DNA of 64,000 bases, from positions 95,161-159,160 of the forward strand of contig VUYV01000334.1 of the NCBI GenBank assembly GCA_008711295.1, written 5' to 3'. The stretch is from Anarhynchus alexandrinus. Taxonomy: Eukaryota > Chordata > Aves > Charadriiformes > Charadriidae. Below the pieces are notes generated by a model. The model was not told the origin of the DNA. It saw nothing but the letters and a program-made list of their open reading frames with translations, and made no database searches. This document shows positions 13,290 to 22,838 of the stretch, in pieces. The position numbers and the translations under genes were made by a program. How positions within the stretch are numbered: the stretch's first letter is position 1; each line of letters opens with the position of its first letter.

Positions 13290-14241
13290 AGCGGCTAACG
13301 TGGATTTCGGATGCCAACAGGGTCTCTCGTGAGAACCCGGGCTGCTTTCACTGCGTGTGTTCCCCGCAGCCCTGCTCTTTTTGCTGGCGGGGAAAAAAAC
13401 AAGCGAGGGAGAATATTAGACGCACAACTGATGGAGGAAACCCGCCCGGCCGAGGCTTCGTGGTGGGAATAGGTGGGGGGGAAACAGAGAAGAGGAAAGA
13501 AAAGCGGGGAAAACAAAACAGGTTCCCGCGCTGCTTTCCCCTTCCCCTTTCGCTCGTGCTTGGGAGCTGGGCTGCGGGAGGTTCATGAGGGAGCTTGTTT
13601 CCCCGGGGATTTCCAGCCTCATTTTGCAGACGCAAAGAGTTCCTCCGTTGAGGTAAACGTTAAGATGAGCACCGGGCTCTCAGCTAGCCGTGCGGACGCC
13701 CTGCACCTGCTGCCGCTGCCTTCCTCCGCTCCCCGGGCGAGGAAGAGGAGCAAAAATGCAAAAGGGGAACCTTTAGGCTTCTCCTGCCCCCTTCTCCCAC
13801 CCAGCTCCGCCGCCAAATCTCTGCGGCCGCATCTCGGGAGATCTTCCTCGTGGAGGGGTCAGCACCAGGGGAGCTTTCCCACACCTGCGAGCGAGTGGGA
13901 AGGGTTTTGAGACCTCAAAGCCTTTGCTGGAGGTGATGCTCAGGGCTGGGAGACAGCGGGTTTGGGGTGAACGGCCAGCTGATGATTCAACCGAGGGTCT
14001 CGCTTGCACCCTGGGTGCTGCTGAGCTCGGGGCGACCCTCCGGGGATGCTCAGGAGGTGCCTCGCAGAGGGATGAGGCGTCTCTGCATCGCCCACCGCTC
14101 GTGTTTTTCCCTGCATCGCGACCCAGGGCGGAGAGGACGTGAAAGGCAGCGAACTGCAGCCCAAAACCAGGGGAAAATCCAATTGTTTCCAAGCACTAAA
14201 CTCTGGCCTCAAGCGGAGCGGGAGCCTCCGGAGATAACGCG

Positions 14242-14245
<4 letters not shown>
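13290..14245. promoter_or_regulatory. CpG island without a recognised exon
   Basis: CpG dinucleotides are dense (several tens in under 1 kb) and the base composition is strongly G+C rich, against AT-rich neighbours. I looked for the WNT3A signal-peptide exon (its Y-P-I-W-W block), WNT3A exon 2 and the WNT9A first exon on both strands and found none. Open frames exist in most phases, as expected of any CpG island, and none resembles a known protein. In birds such islands usually mark promoters or developmental regulatory DNA. This one could be an alternative WNT3A promoter, a non-coding RNA promoter or an enhancer. It ends at the (TG)n tract. Confidence 0.6.

Positions 14246-14246
<1 letters not shown>

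Positions 14247-14281
<35 letters not shown>
14247..14281. repeat. (TG)n microsatellite
   Basis: An uninterrupted TG dinucleotide run of about 17 units lies at the right edge of the CpG island. It is likely polymorphic. Confidence 0.97.
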
Positions 14282-14285
<4 letters not shown>

Positions 14286-15076
14286 CGGCCTTGCAGAATC
14301 CCTCAGCTTTAGCAGGGCTTTGAAAAAGATCTGGGTGGTGATTCAAAATCCAGGTTATGACCTGTGACCTTTGGATGAGAAATTGTTGCCATTTAGGATG
14401 TGTTAGGAGGTCCATCCTTTTCATCAAATGCGTGTTTCTTCTTGCTGCGGGAGGCAATCACACCGGTATATCATTAACTCGCAGAAAAGGAGGCTGTAAA
14501 AGAAGTTGATGGGGGACCTTAGCCCACACCCTGCTGGGGTCTGCTCAGAGCACAATATCCCAGCGACCATGAGATTAAGCTAAAGAGAAAAGTGAAAATG
14601 CTTTTCACGATTCACACGCCCTTTAGATTGTTTTATTAAACCATTTGAATAGGGATTTCCCTTTCGGCCGACAACGGGGCCCGGCCAATGCATAGTTCTA
14701 GGTTGCTATGACTTAGTTGGTGCTGGCTAATCACAAGTGAGGGCAAATTTCATATAAAATATCTCGGGCCATTGTCAACCTAATGCAGCGTGACAGTGCC
14801 AGCACAAAGGGGGATTCATTCACCCCAGCAGGTAATAAGGACGATTTGCCATACCAACCAGGCAGTCTCGAGGGGGGCTGTCAAATACGATCAGAGCAGC
14901 GAAATGGAGCCTCACATTCCATTCTCAGGTGGGCGAAGGCGATCCTTTTGTTCGACCATGTTGCTTCTGATAACAGAATACAATTATATTTTTTTTTTTC
15001 TTCCCCATATCCTATTGACCAGTGGGGCTGTTTTGCATAGTGGTCTTCGGAGCTCGCCTTTTTTTTTTTTTTTTTT

Positions 15077-15077
15077 N
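15077..15077. other. single N at the end of a poly-T tract
   Basis: The N interrupts a poly-T run followed by CAG. It most likely marks unresolved homopolymer length or a contig join, so tract length here should not be trusted. Confidence 0.9.
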
Positions 15078-15571
15078 CAGAAGGGACCCCGATGATCCTT
15101 TAACCTGGAACGCACCCCGGAGAATTTCACCCCGGTCCTTCCCCACTCCTTTTCCGCCTTCCCCTTTCATTAAGGGCTCGGTCCTGCCACAATGAGCGCG
15201 CTGTATCTCTGCTAATAACCCCCAATTGGCACACAGCTTCCTTTTGTCTAGAGTCTCCCAGGGACATCGGGTGGTGGGGAAGACGAGGGGTCGGGGTAAT
15301 TTGGGGCGGTTTGATGGGCCGAGAGGACCGTGCTGCTTCAGGACTCGAGACGGCGATGAAATATTCAGAAGAAGGCATTTACGGGATGGCGGGGAGCAAG
15401 GGGTGGGGGGGGGATCAGACGCCGAGTGTTTCACACATGACCAAGCCAACAGAAAGACAGATAAAACGTGCTTGCATTCAGCAGGGTAGGTAGGGAGACA
15501 TACACGGTAATGATTAGATCGACAGAGAGATAGGGCGATAGAGAGGGAGATAGGGGGATGTTTGCTTTGCA

Positions 15572-15597
15572 GGTATCAGACCTGGGTTACTGATACC
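15572..15597. repeat. 8-bp perfect inverted repeat
   Basis: GGTATCAG at 15572-15579 and CTGATACC at 15590-15597 are exact reverse complements separated by 10 bases. A related 'ggtctggttacc' word follows within 60 bp. Confidence 0.85.
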
Positions 15598-15700
15598 AGA
15601 CCGTCCTGCTGATTTGCCTATCTCGGGGGTCTGGTTACCTGCGATCGCCTGGGGTTATTTTGACAGTAGCTAATTAGCGAGAGCATTCCAGCCCTCGACC

Positions 15701-17409
15701 CACCCTCGGCACAGAAGAGGGCTCGGAGGGCGGCAGGGAGCACCGGCCCCGCTCCCAGCGCAGCGCCGCACCATGCGCGAGAGGCTCCCGGGCTGCTCCG
15801 GCGTCTGACAATCTGGCTCTACCTGTTTCGGGTCGAGCCCAAAAGGTTTGGAAGCGCCAGCGCCGTGCTGAAGGTTGCAGTTCTGTGGTGCTGGGCGCAA
15901 CGATAACCATAAGCAACCAGAAAGGAAAAAAAAAAAAGTACCAAAAAAAAAAAAAAGAAAAAGAAAACAAAACCCCATCATTCAGATGTTTTAGGGGAAC
16001 TTGGCCTTCAGGATTTTACAGGCTGTGTTAATCCAACCTCCTTCAATCCAACATTCCCTCTTATCTGTATCGCCTTCATGTTCCCTGGCAGGAATTGCCC
16101 ATTTAATAATTTCCCTCCAATGATCTGAATCACAGCTAATCTGATCAAATGTCTTTTTAGGGCCTTTCATCTTCCCAGGGATGTGTTGACACTAGCACGC
16201 TGGTTCAGAGGAAACAAGAACTCAATCAGAACTTCGTTCAAAACACAGATGGGACCCAAACCTAACCTTTCCTTTAAGATATGCAAAAGTGTGGTTAGCT
16301 TCTTGTTATTATGCTTCGCATTTGCATAAGTCTTTGCATTTAGGGGCCTGATTTTTAAAAGGATAAAAAAGTCAAACAAACCCCGGAGCTGGATTTTGAT
16401 GAGAAACAGTGCAGAATCAGCTGGGCATGGAGTTGCCTTGGCTCTCTGTGAAGAAGGGCATAAGCTGCTGCATCACACGGGGCCCGGCATGGATCCGCGG
16501 GGCAGCTCCCGGCTGGCATCGCTTGCTGCAGCGTGGGTGCTCCGAAGCTGCATTTCTCCCACCGCTTGCATCTGCTCTTGGAGCTGCCCCCACCCCGTTT
16601 CAGGGTTAGACCTGAAAGCCTCAGTTAACAGCAGCCCCCAAGGACTGGTGGTTTTGGGCAGCAAGCTCCTACAGACTTGGAGATAAACCCGTCTGGGAAA
16701 TACTGCTAAAGAGTAGGGGACCTGAGACAAGTTGACACACCAGACAACGGCAGCACGTGTTTGGGTTTCACTGGTGTACGACTCCAAATCATTCAGGTCA
16801 GTCTGTAAGTCTACACTGAGACTGTAGTCTTAAAAATGGATCTTTGGGGGAATGGATTTAGTGATCCTTCTGCATCCAAAGGATCCCAGGCAATCATTTA
16901 GGCTCTGCTCCTGTAGAAGGGATCCCATGCAATCATGCTTTTCTGGACAAGATTGATGGAGGTTTATATAGCTCTGGAAAGGTGCAATGCAGAGCTGCTC
17001 TGGAAAGTCCTGGAGCTACTGCCAAGACCTACGAAGGCTGTAAGCCCAGATGAGGTGCTGATAAGAAAGTAGCCATGTCCACACAGCTCAGCACAGAGGC
17101 AGCTCGAGGTACTGATGTTCTCATGGAAGGCCCTATGGAAAAAGAATCATCCAAGCACAAGCATCACTCCTAGGGTAATAAGGCGTCATGCAGTACTGGG
17201 TGAGGAGACTCTCCTTTTTGCCTCTTTCCCCCATAATGTTGTAAGCCGAAAGGATGCTCAAAGCTCAGGCTGTAGAGCGTCAGTTGAGCTTTCTGTCTAT
17301 GTCCTGTACAGACAGCATGCTAGATGTGGTCTGTGGTGTCAGTCAATAGTGATCACCATTTGAAAGAATATATGAGTGGTTTTTTATGTGCCATGGTATG
17401 TCAATTTTG
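15701..17409. other. non-coding DNA, GC-rich at first
   Basis: A short G+C-rich stretch (15700-15900) is followed by A-rich tracts (15928-15970) and then unique sequence. An ATG at 15772 opens only a frame of about 11 codons. No exon or repeat family is recognised. Confidence 0.4.
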
Positions 17410-17490
17410 TCCATTTTTGCAAACAGGGAAACTGAGGCAGAGTTTCAGAGTCACTCATGTCCAGAGAGGGCTTTTGTGCAGCATTTGTAG
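17410..17490 (-). mobile_element. MIR-like SINE fragment
   Basis: 'cagggaaactgaggcagag' followed by 'gtcactcatgtccagag' is the reverse complement of the MIR 3' core ('cctcagtttccc'). The copy is short and decayed. Confidence 0.45.
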
Positions 17491-18585
17491 CCCACTGGGT
17501 AAGGCAATCACCAGGCTCTGGTCTTCCTAAAGCCTCCAGAGCCTTCTCAGAGTAACAACAAGGACTTTCTGACTGATGCTGTTGTTATTGAGCAGAAAAT
17601 CATGGCCAAGGCACTTGGCTGCATGGTGTTTAGACTTGGGAATGGCACCAAGTAAAGAAATGAACGCTTTAAAGAAGCTCAGGATCTCTTCCTAAAGCTT
17701 TGGCTTTGGAAAGCATTTTCCAATACACCCAGTATGAATACAGCACATGCTGTAGAGTTTGGGAACGTGCTCTGTGGAATGGTTCACCCTCCCACCAGGA
17801 AGCCTGACTTGTCCTCTCCTTTTATAGTCATTTGGTTGAGCACATCCAAAGCAACAGCTTGCTCCTCTCCACCTTCCACAACAAGTAGAAGATGAACCTT
17901 TGAAAGCAAACAGCAAGCGTGGTACAAAGCTCAATTTTGGGGGTAAGAGGGTCATGGAGGAGTCTTCGGTACCAGACCAGGAGATGCTGTTGCAGGAGAC
18001 CAACATGTTGAGGTTGGTGAGGATGGGTCAGAGGAAATATGAACGCTGGAAACAGGGGCCTCTCCGGAGAGGAGCTGAAGGAATCTTGAGGCTGAGCCAG
18101 ATGGCTTATGTAAAACCCTTTCAGTTGGTTTATCTGAGATGGGATCCTCTATTGCTACAATCAAGAGGAATGCGGTGAAACTGAAGCTCGCCTGCCTCCA
18201 AGGCCACGAAAGCCAATATTTTGTTTCCAACGTTCCCAGTATTTTCCCCACAAGCAATGTCAGGCTCACAGCAGCCATGACACCTCTGTGATCCTCCTCC
18301 TCCTCTGTGATGGGAACACTGCTTGTTCCCCTCCAGCACTTGGACACTGTCTCTGCAGCGTGGATGGATCTGTCAGCCGGCGTGTGCCAAAGGGTTCCCT
18401 GTTCTCCATTTTCACCTGGTGCTGTGCCAATATTTAATAGTTCTGATTGGCAAACGATTTGCTTCCTTGTGATCATAAAAAAAAAAAAAAGAAGCACCTT
18501 TTAACATTTTTTTCCCACCTTCCCTCCTCCTTTCCCTGGGGAGAAATACATCCTGTGCTCTCAGTTGTGACCCTCCATTTCTTAC
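17491..18585. other. non-coding DNA with a chance long frame
   Basis: A 181-codon minus-strand frame (17952-18497), the longest in the window, starts in a poly-A/T stretch and resembles no protein known to me. No splice architecture or repeat is evident, so I do not call a gene. Confidence 0.4.
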
Positions 18586-18912
18586 AATCACAGAATCATA
18601 GAATGGTTTGGGTTGGAAGGGACTTTTATAGGCCATCTAGTCCAACCCCCTGCCATGGGCAGGGACATCTTCAACTAGATCAGGTTGCTCAGAGCCCCGT
18701 CCAACCTGACGTTGAATGTTTCCAGGGATGGGACATCTCCCACCTCTCTGGGCAACCTGGGCCAGGGTTTCACCACCCTCAGCATAAAAAATTTCTTCCT
18801 TATATCTAATCTAACTCTCCCCTCTTTTAGTTTAAACCCATTAACTCTTGTCCTATTGCAACGGGCCCTACTAAAAAGTCTGCCCCCATCTTTCTTACAA
18901 ACACTCTTTAGT
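18586..18912 (-). mobile_element. CR1 LINE 3' fragment, 5' truncated
   Basis: Read on the minus strand this is the avian CR1 3' end. It begins, on the plus strand, with the 3'-terminal words 'cacagaatcatagaatggtt', then 'gggttggaagggac', 'ccatctagtccaaccccctg' and so on. The minus-strand frame (18675-18923) retains the C-terminal tail of the CR1 ORF2 reverse transcriptase, including R-x-x-I-R-K-K-F-F and R-L-P-R-E-V words. The usual 5' truncation is present. The copy is inserted antisense to WNT3A. Confidence 0.93.
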
Positions 18913-20297
18913 GTGAAGAGCATCGTAAGATGGGGGACAACATCCCCATGCCCTGAACCCTTGGTTCTTGGCTCTGAGGGATCTGCTCATTGGCAAGTTT
19001 AGCACACAGGCCAGCAGGGCTGAGGGGACTGGACTATCTTCTCCTGGTATCTGGGACAAGCAAGGCTGCGTTGCTGCAGGTGGTCCTTGCTTATCCTGCA
19101 CACAGATTTCAGGGCCAGCAGGCAATGCTGTTCACGTTAGCGTAAGCCAATAGCGAACTCCGAGTATGTTTTTTCAGCTCCTGTGAGCTCTGACTCACCA
19201 GTCCTGTTGGATTTCACTTCTGCAGTTCAGAAGGTAGCTGCACCTTCAAGGCTGTCGGTGTGAGCCTAAAGAAACCCACTTGCCCTGGGGGTCACCATCT
19301 ACTTAACATCTGATGAGGCTCTGGCTCAAGGTAGCTCTGAGAGGTACCCTTCAGAGCCGAGGTCCTCCTCCAGCCTTGGCTTCAGCATAGTTGCAAGCAA
19401 GAAGAAGGCACTGACTATTACACCATCAGTACTTCAGCCCCTGCATCCATGGTGAGGAGCGTTTGGCGTTAATCTTTTCTGGCGTCCTTCTTTTCCATCC
19501 AAAGTGGTGCAACATGGGCTTTCATTCAAGCCCTTCTTTCTGGTTTAGGTTTCACCATGGAGGTGTTTATGGGTGACCTTCCCCACAAGGGAATGGCACA
19601 GCTCTCCTCCCATATCTAGGTAAAGTGTCTTTCCCGATGGATTCAAGGAGGAAACCACAGTGCACTGATAGCAGCTTGGTAGTCCTCTTTATACTACAGT
19701 CGAGAACAAAATTCACCTCACCTTCAGTCAAAGACTGGGCTTCCAAAGCTCTCAAAGCTCACTTCACAGATTTCTCATCACCTTTCTCCATTGGACAATG
19801 CCTTCCTCCCCTGCAGTCCCCATGATTCAAGTAGGACCTGAAAGAAGGACCCTGGCCACAGTAATCAGGAGGAAAATGAGCTGTCAGGCCAGGTCCCCAG
19901 TGTAAGAGGGAACTTCGTGCTGGCTCTAAATACCAGAAGCACTAGTCTGCCCCCAGTTTTATTGCTAGTTTCTCATTTCTTGGGGTTGATTTAGATTTTA
20001 ATATTTTTTTAAATCCAGAGTCAATGTAGTGTCAACTGTTGTGCAAATCCTAGCATGAGAGCTGTGGGTTTGTATCCCCTCGGGCCAAGGAGGGAATTGA
20101 AACCCTTTCTCACACTCCCTGGGTACATGCCCTACCAGATAAATGTTGGAAAGACTTTACACCTTCGGCCCCTCAGAGATGGGTGCCTGGGTGTCTGAGG
20201 TAGCTGACACAACAGGTAGCTTTCTCTGGTCTTTTAGCTTTGAAAAATGAAGCTGAGAGAAAACAGCGTGTCTCCTCCCTGCAGTCCTGCTACGCAG
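18913..20297. other. non-coding DNA without recognised elements
   Basis: No exon or transposon is recognised on either strand. Open frames are short and show no homology that I can see. Confidence 0.35.
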
Positions 20298-20412
20298 ATA
20301 TGATATTTTCCCCGTTTTACCCCACATGCTAAGTGACTTTCCCAAGAGCACTCAAGAAGTCTGCAGTGTCAGAAATTCAAGGCTTGCAACCACACCATTG
20401 CAGCGTCTTCCC
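20298..20412 (-). mobile_element. MIR-like SINE fragment
   Basis: Words matching the MIR complement occur in the right order: 'ccccgttttacccca', 'aagtgactttcccaaga', 'agtctgcagtgtcag' and a trailing 'ccattgcagcgtcttcc'. The copy is ancient and diverged. Confidence 0.5.
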
Positions 20413-20890
20413 TAGTGTGGAAGGTGGAGTAGGATCCTCTATTCAAGAGTAGACATGTTAACGATGGCTGGGAGGAGTGGCTAAGATGTGTGAACGCTTT
20501 CCTTCACTATCATATGTCTTCTGGGCAATTTGGGACAATTCTATTCTTTTCTATGTTGTTTATACAATATCCAGCCCAAAAAGGCGTTAAGTCAGTGTTC
20601 AACTCCATTTGTTTCAAAAATTATGGTGACAAAGTCCTGGGCAGTAAAGGGTTGTTGGCATGGGAGGTTTGTCTCCGCAGAGGAGAGTCAATAGCTGTCC
20701 TGGAGACATCAAGGTTCCCTTTGCAAAGGAGCTTCCACACCTTCAGGAGGACCACCCAGAAAAGTGGGATGCCGAGTGGAAAACCCTTAGAGCAGGGTCC
20801 GTCTCTACTGCTTGGCTAGCTGTTCTCCAGCTGCTGAGGTTTGCTTCCTTCCTCGCAAGATATAGAGCACAGAACCACCTCAAGCAAGAC
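20413..20890. other. non-coding DNA without recognised elements
   Basis: This unique-looking sequence lies between the MIR-like copy and the polypyrimidine tract. A frame of 109 codons at 20490-20819 has no recognisable homology. Confidence 0.35.
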
Positions 20891-20956
20891 ATCTTCCTTC
20901 CTTCCTCCCTCCCTCCCTCCCTTTCTTTCTCTCTCTCTCTCTTTCTCTTTCTTTCC
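20891..20956. repeat. polypyrimidine simple repeat (CCTT/CCCT/CT)n
   Basis: An almost pure C/T strand of about 66 bp passes from CCTT to CCCT to CT units. It directly abuts the inverted repeat at 20955-20999. Confidence 0.93.
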
Positions 20957-20999
20957 TGACTGCACAGATCTCACTGCTCTCTTTTAAAGAGCAGTCAGG
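20955..20999. repeat. inverted repeat with competing inner stem
   Basis: CCTGACTGC (20955-20963) is exactly complementary to GCAGTCAGG (20991-20999). Inside the loop, CTGCTCT and AGAGCAG can form an alternative stem around a TTTTAA turn. Confidence 0.8.
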
Positions 21000-21552
21000 G
21001 GAAACAGCAGTGTCCCCTTTCTAAAATACCACCTAGCTCTTTGAGCTGCGGTCCAGGACCCAGGACTTTCAACTTCAACTCCCAACACATCTGAAGGTGG
21101 GTTGCATTGCCCTATCCCAGGAAGCTGCTGTGACCACCAGGCCACTGTGCAAGGAGGAAAGAAAGATTTGGGGTGTCAAGAGTGGACTCAGTACTCTGGT
21201 ACAAAGGTGGTAAAAAAGGACAGTAGCTTTTTAAGACCAAAATAAACAATTATATTCGTCTTTCTACTTCATCATAGTCATTCCTCCCTCATATCTGGAA
21301 TATTTACCTGACCTGGGGTTAAGCATTTAGTCATTCAGAGAAAGATTCAGGGAAAATAAGTCATTGTCTGTGCAGCAGAACCCATGAGACCAAGTTTCGT
21401 ATATTAGACAGTCAAGATATTTATGCGGTTATTCATTTGCCTTCTTCACCCCACATCTTGATGACCCTTTGTTCGGCTCCAACACCTTCTGCCCACGATT
21501 CTGAAGACATCACTGAATTTAGCATAGCAGGCTCCTGAGGAGATAAGCAGGA

Positions 21553-21650
21553 TTGTCCTCAGGTGTGTGGATAAGGAAGCAGAAGCACAGGATGACAAAA
21601 GGATTTGCCCACAGTCACGTGAAAAAACCATCAAATCTTAGGTCGCCTCA
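21553..21650 (-). mobile_element. MIR-like SINE fragment
   Basis: 'ataaggaagcagaagcacag', 'ggatttgcccacagtcacgt' and a following 'ctcatcctcaggcctctga' follow the order of the MIR complement. The copy is diverged. Confidence 0.4.
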
Positions 21651-22354
21651 TCCTCAGGCCTCTGAATTCTCATATTGATATTGCCCAGCCATGTGTTTTT
21701 GCATCCCGAGATGTTTCTGCTGCTGAGGCAGGGTGGTCAGAGGTGCTCTGCACAGGACATTCAGGCTCAGAGCTTCACAGACTGGGCTCCTGTGGAAATG
21801 ATTTCCAGAAGTGACCAGTGACTTAGAGAGCTCTGCATGAGGGGGCAGCTGCAAAACGTCCCTGAAGGCCCTCTGTAAGTCTCAGCACCTTTTTCACTGA
21901 CAGTCAACCCCCAAAAAAGGGTCCAAAATGGGGTACCTTGAAGCTCGGGCCATCCAAGTCTCTAAGCCCTGCAGGGAAACTCAGGAGCAGGCAGGAATTA
22001 GACAAGCTGAAGCCAGAGCTTTGGTGACCTTGTGCTGCACTGAAAGCAAAGTGGTTAAAACACTCTTAAGTCAACATCCCCATGAGGTATTAGTCCCTAT
22101 TAACCTCCTCTTGCCAGATGACTTTCCAGAAGCTCTCTTCAAGTCATAACGAGCTGCTTGTCTCCTGCTACCAGAACCACCCAGAGAGGAATGAGGCGAC
22201 CTGACAAATATACTGCGCTTTCCTGTTATCTTTGCTAAGTCTCTTGCATTTTTATATGGCACCTTAATAACCCCTCATTTCCATTACAAGTGCATGCTTT
22301 CCTTCTGCTTATCTGTATCTCTATACACTCCTTCTCCATTCCTGCAGCCACACC

Positions 22355-22838
22355 GCCTCCGGCTACAACCTGGGGAGCTCTTCAGAGCTCAGCAGGGTCA
22401 GGTCTGCTTAGTAATCGGGAGGACGGTCCTATAACTTAGGAGGTGGCAGGACGTGATTCACGGGAAGGCGCTCTTCCATCTGCGTCAGTATTGAACCCGG
22501 TGCCTCAAGTGAGGGGCAGGAGATGTAAAACCCGGTGCCCTAATTTCAGGGAGTCATTAAGAGATCGGCTGCAACTTTCTCAAGAGACAAACTCCTAACC
22601 CCAGTGCCCCGGGGCCAGATTTCGACTTCTCCGCTCTGCCTGCCTACATTCCCCAGGTAGTTACCATCAGATACAATGCTATTTGCTTCCTGTTGTGTGC
22701 TGCTAAGTGGTGGCTGCACTCCACCCCAGGGGTGGCTGCATTTCAAAAGCAGGGGAGTGATTACTGCCTATGCTATCCTGGCTGTAAAAGGCATCGGGCT
22801 CTTTCTGGGACGAGGAGAGCCGAGTATAATCGGTGCTT
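22355..22838 (+). mobile_element. AmnSINE1-type SINE with 5S rRNA-derived head and Deu-like body
   Basis: The head (22355-22430) follows 5S rRNA, including the internal promoter words: 'gctcagcagggtcaggtctg' then 'cttagtaatcgggaggac', compared with the 5S A box, intermediate element and C box. About 25 bases are lost from its middle. The body then follows the AmnSINE1/Deu pattern: 'gcgctcttccatctgcgtca', 'gagatgtaaaac', 'gtcattaagagatc', 'gcctacattccccaggtag', and 'ttcctgttgtgtgctgct' then 'aagtggtggctgca'. The 3' end shows the tail-like 'gctgtaaaaggcatcgggct' and 'gagtataat'. At about 484 bp it is close to full length and retains many CpGs, unusual for a family active before the mammal-reptile split. 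It lies about 2.8 kb upstream of exon 3. Transcription as a 5S gene is not expected. Confidence 0.82.

Larger units (their letters stand above)
14580..15700. promoter_or_regulatory. CNE-like block within the presumed WNT3A intron
   Basis: The block has mixed composition, with AT-rich cores holding homeobox-type words ('ggctaatcac' near 14726, 'gctaattagcg' near 15668) and a CCAAT word near 14694. It also has a GATA-like purine patch at 15515-15560 and a perfect inverted repeat at 15572-15597. No open frame or transposon explains it. This texture resembles conserved non-coding elements near developmental genes. Conservation itself cannot be seen from one sequence, so this is inference. Confidence 0.35.

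Noticed and set aside
15061..15080. Poly-T followed by CAG as a splice acceptor
   Set aside because: No open frame of known type follows and the tract contains an N.
15772..15810. ATG in a GC-rich context as the WNT3A start
   Set aside because: The frame closes after about 11 codons and lacks a signal peptide or the Y-P-I-W-W block.
17952..18497. 181-codon minus-strand frame, the longest in the window
   Set aside because: Begins in a homopolymer, has no recognisable domain and no exon signals. A frame of this length is expected by chance in 64 kb.
22355..22430. 5S rRNA gene
   Set aside because: Only part of 5S is present, the middle is missing, and a SINE body follows. It is a SINE head, not a functional 5S gene.
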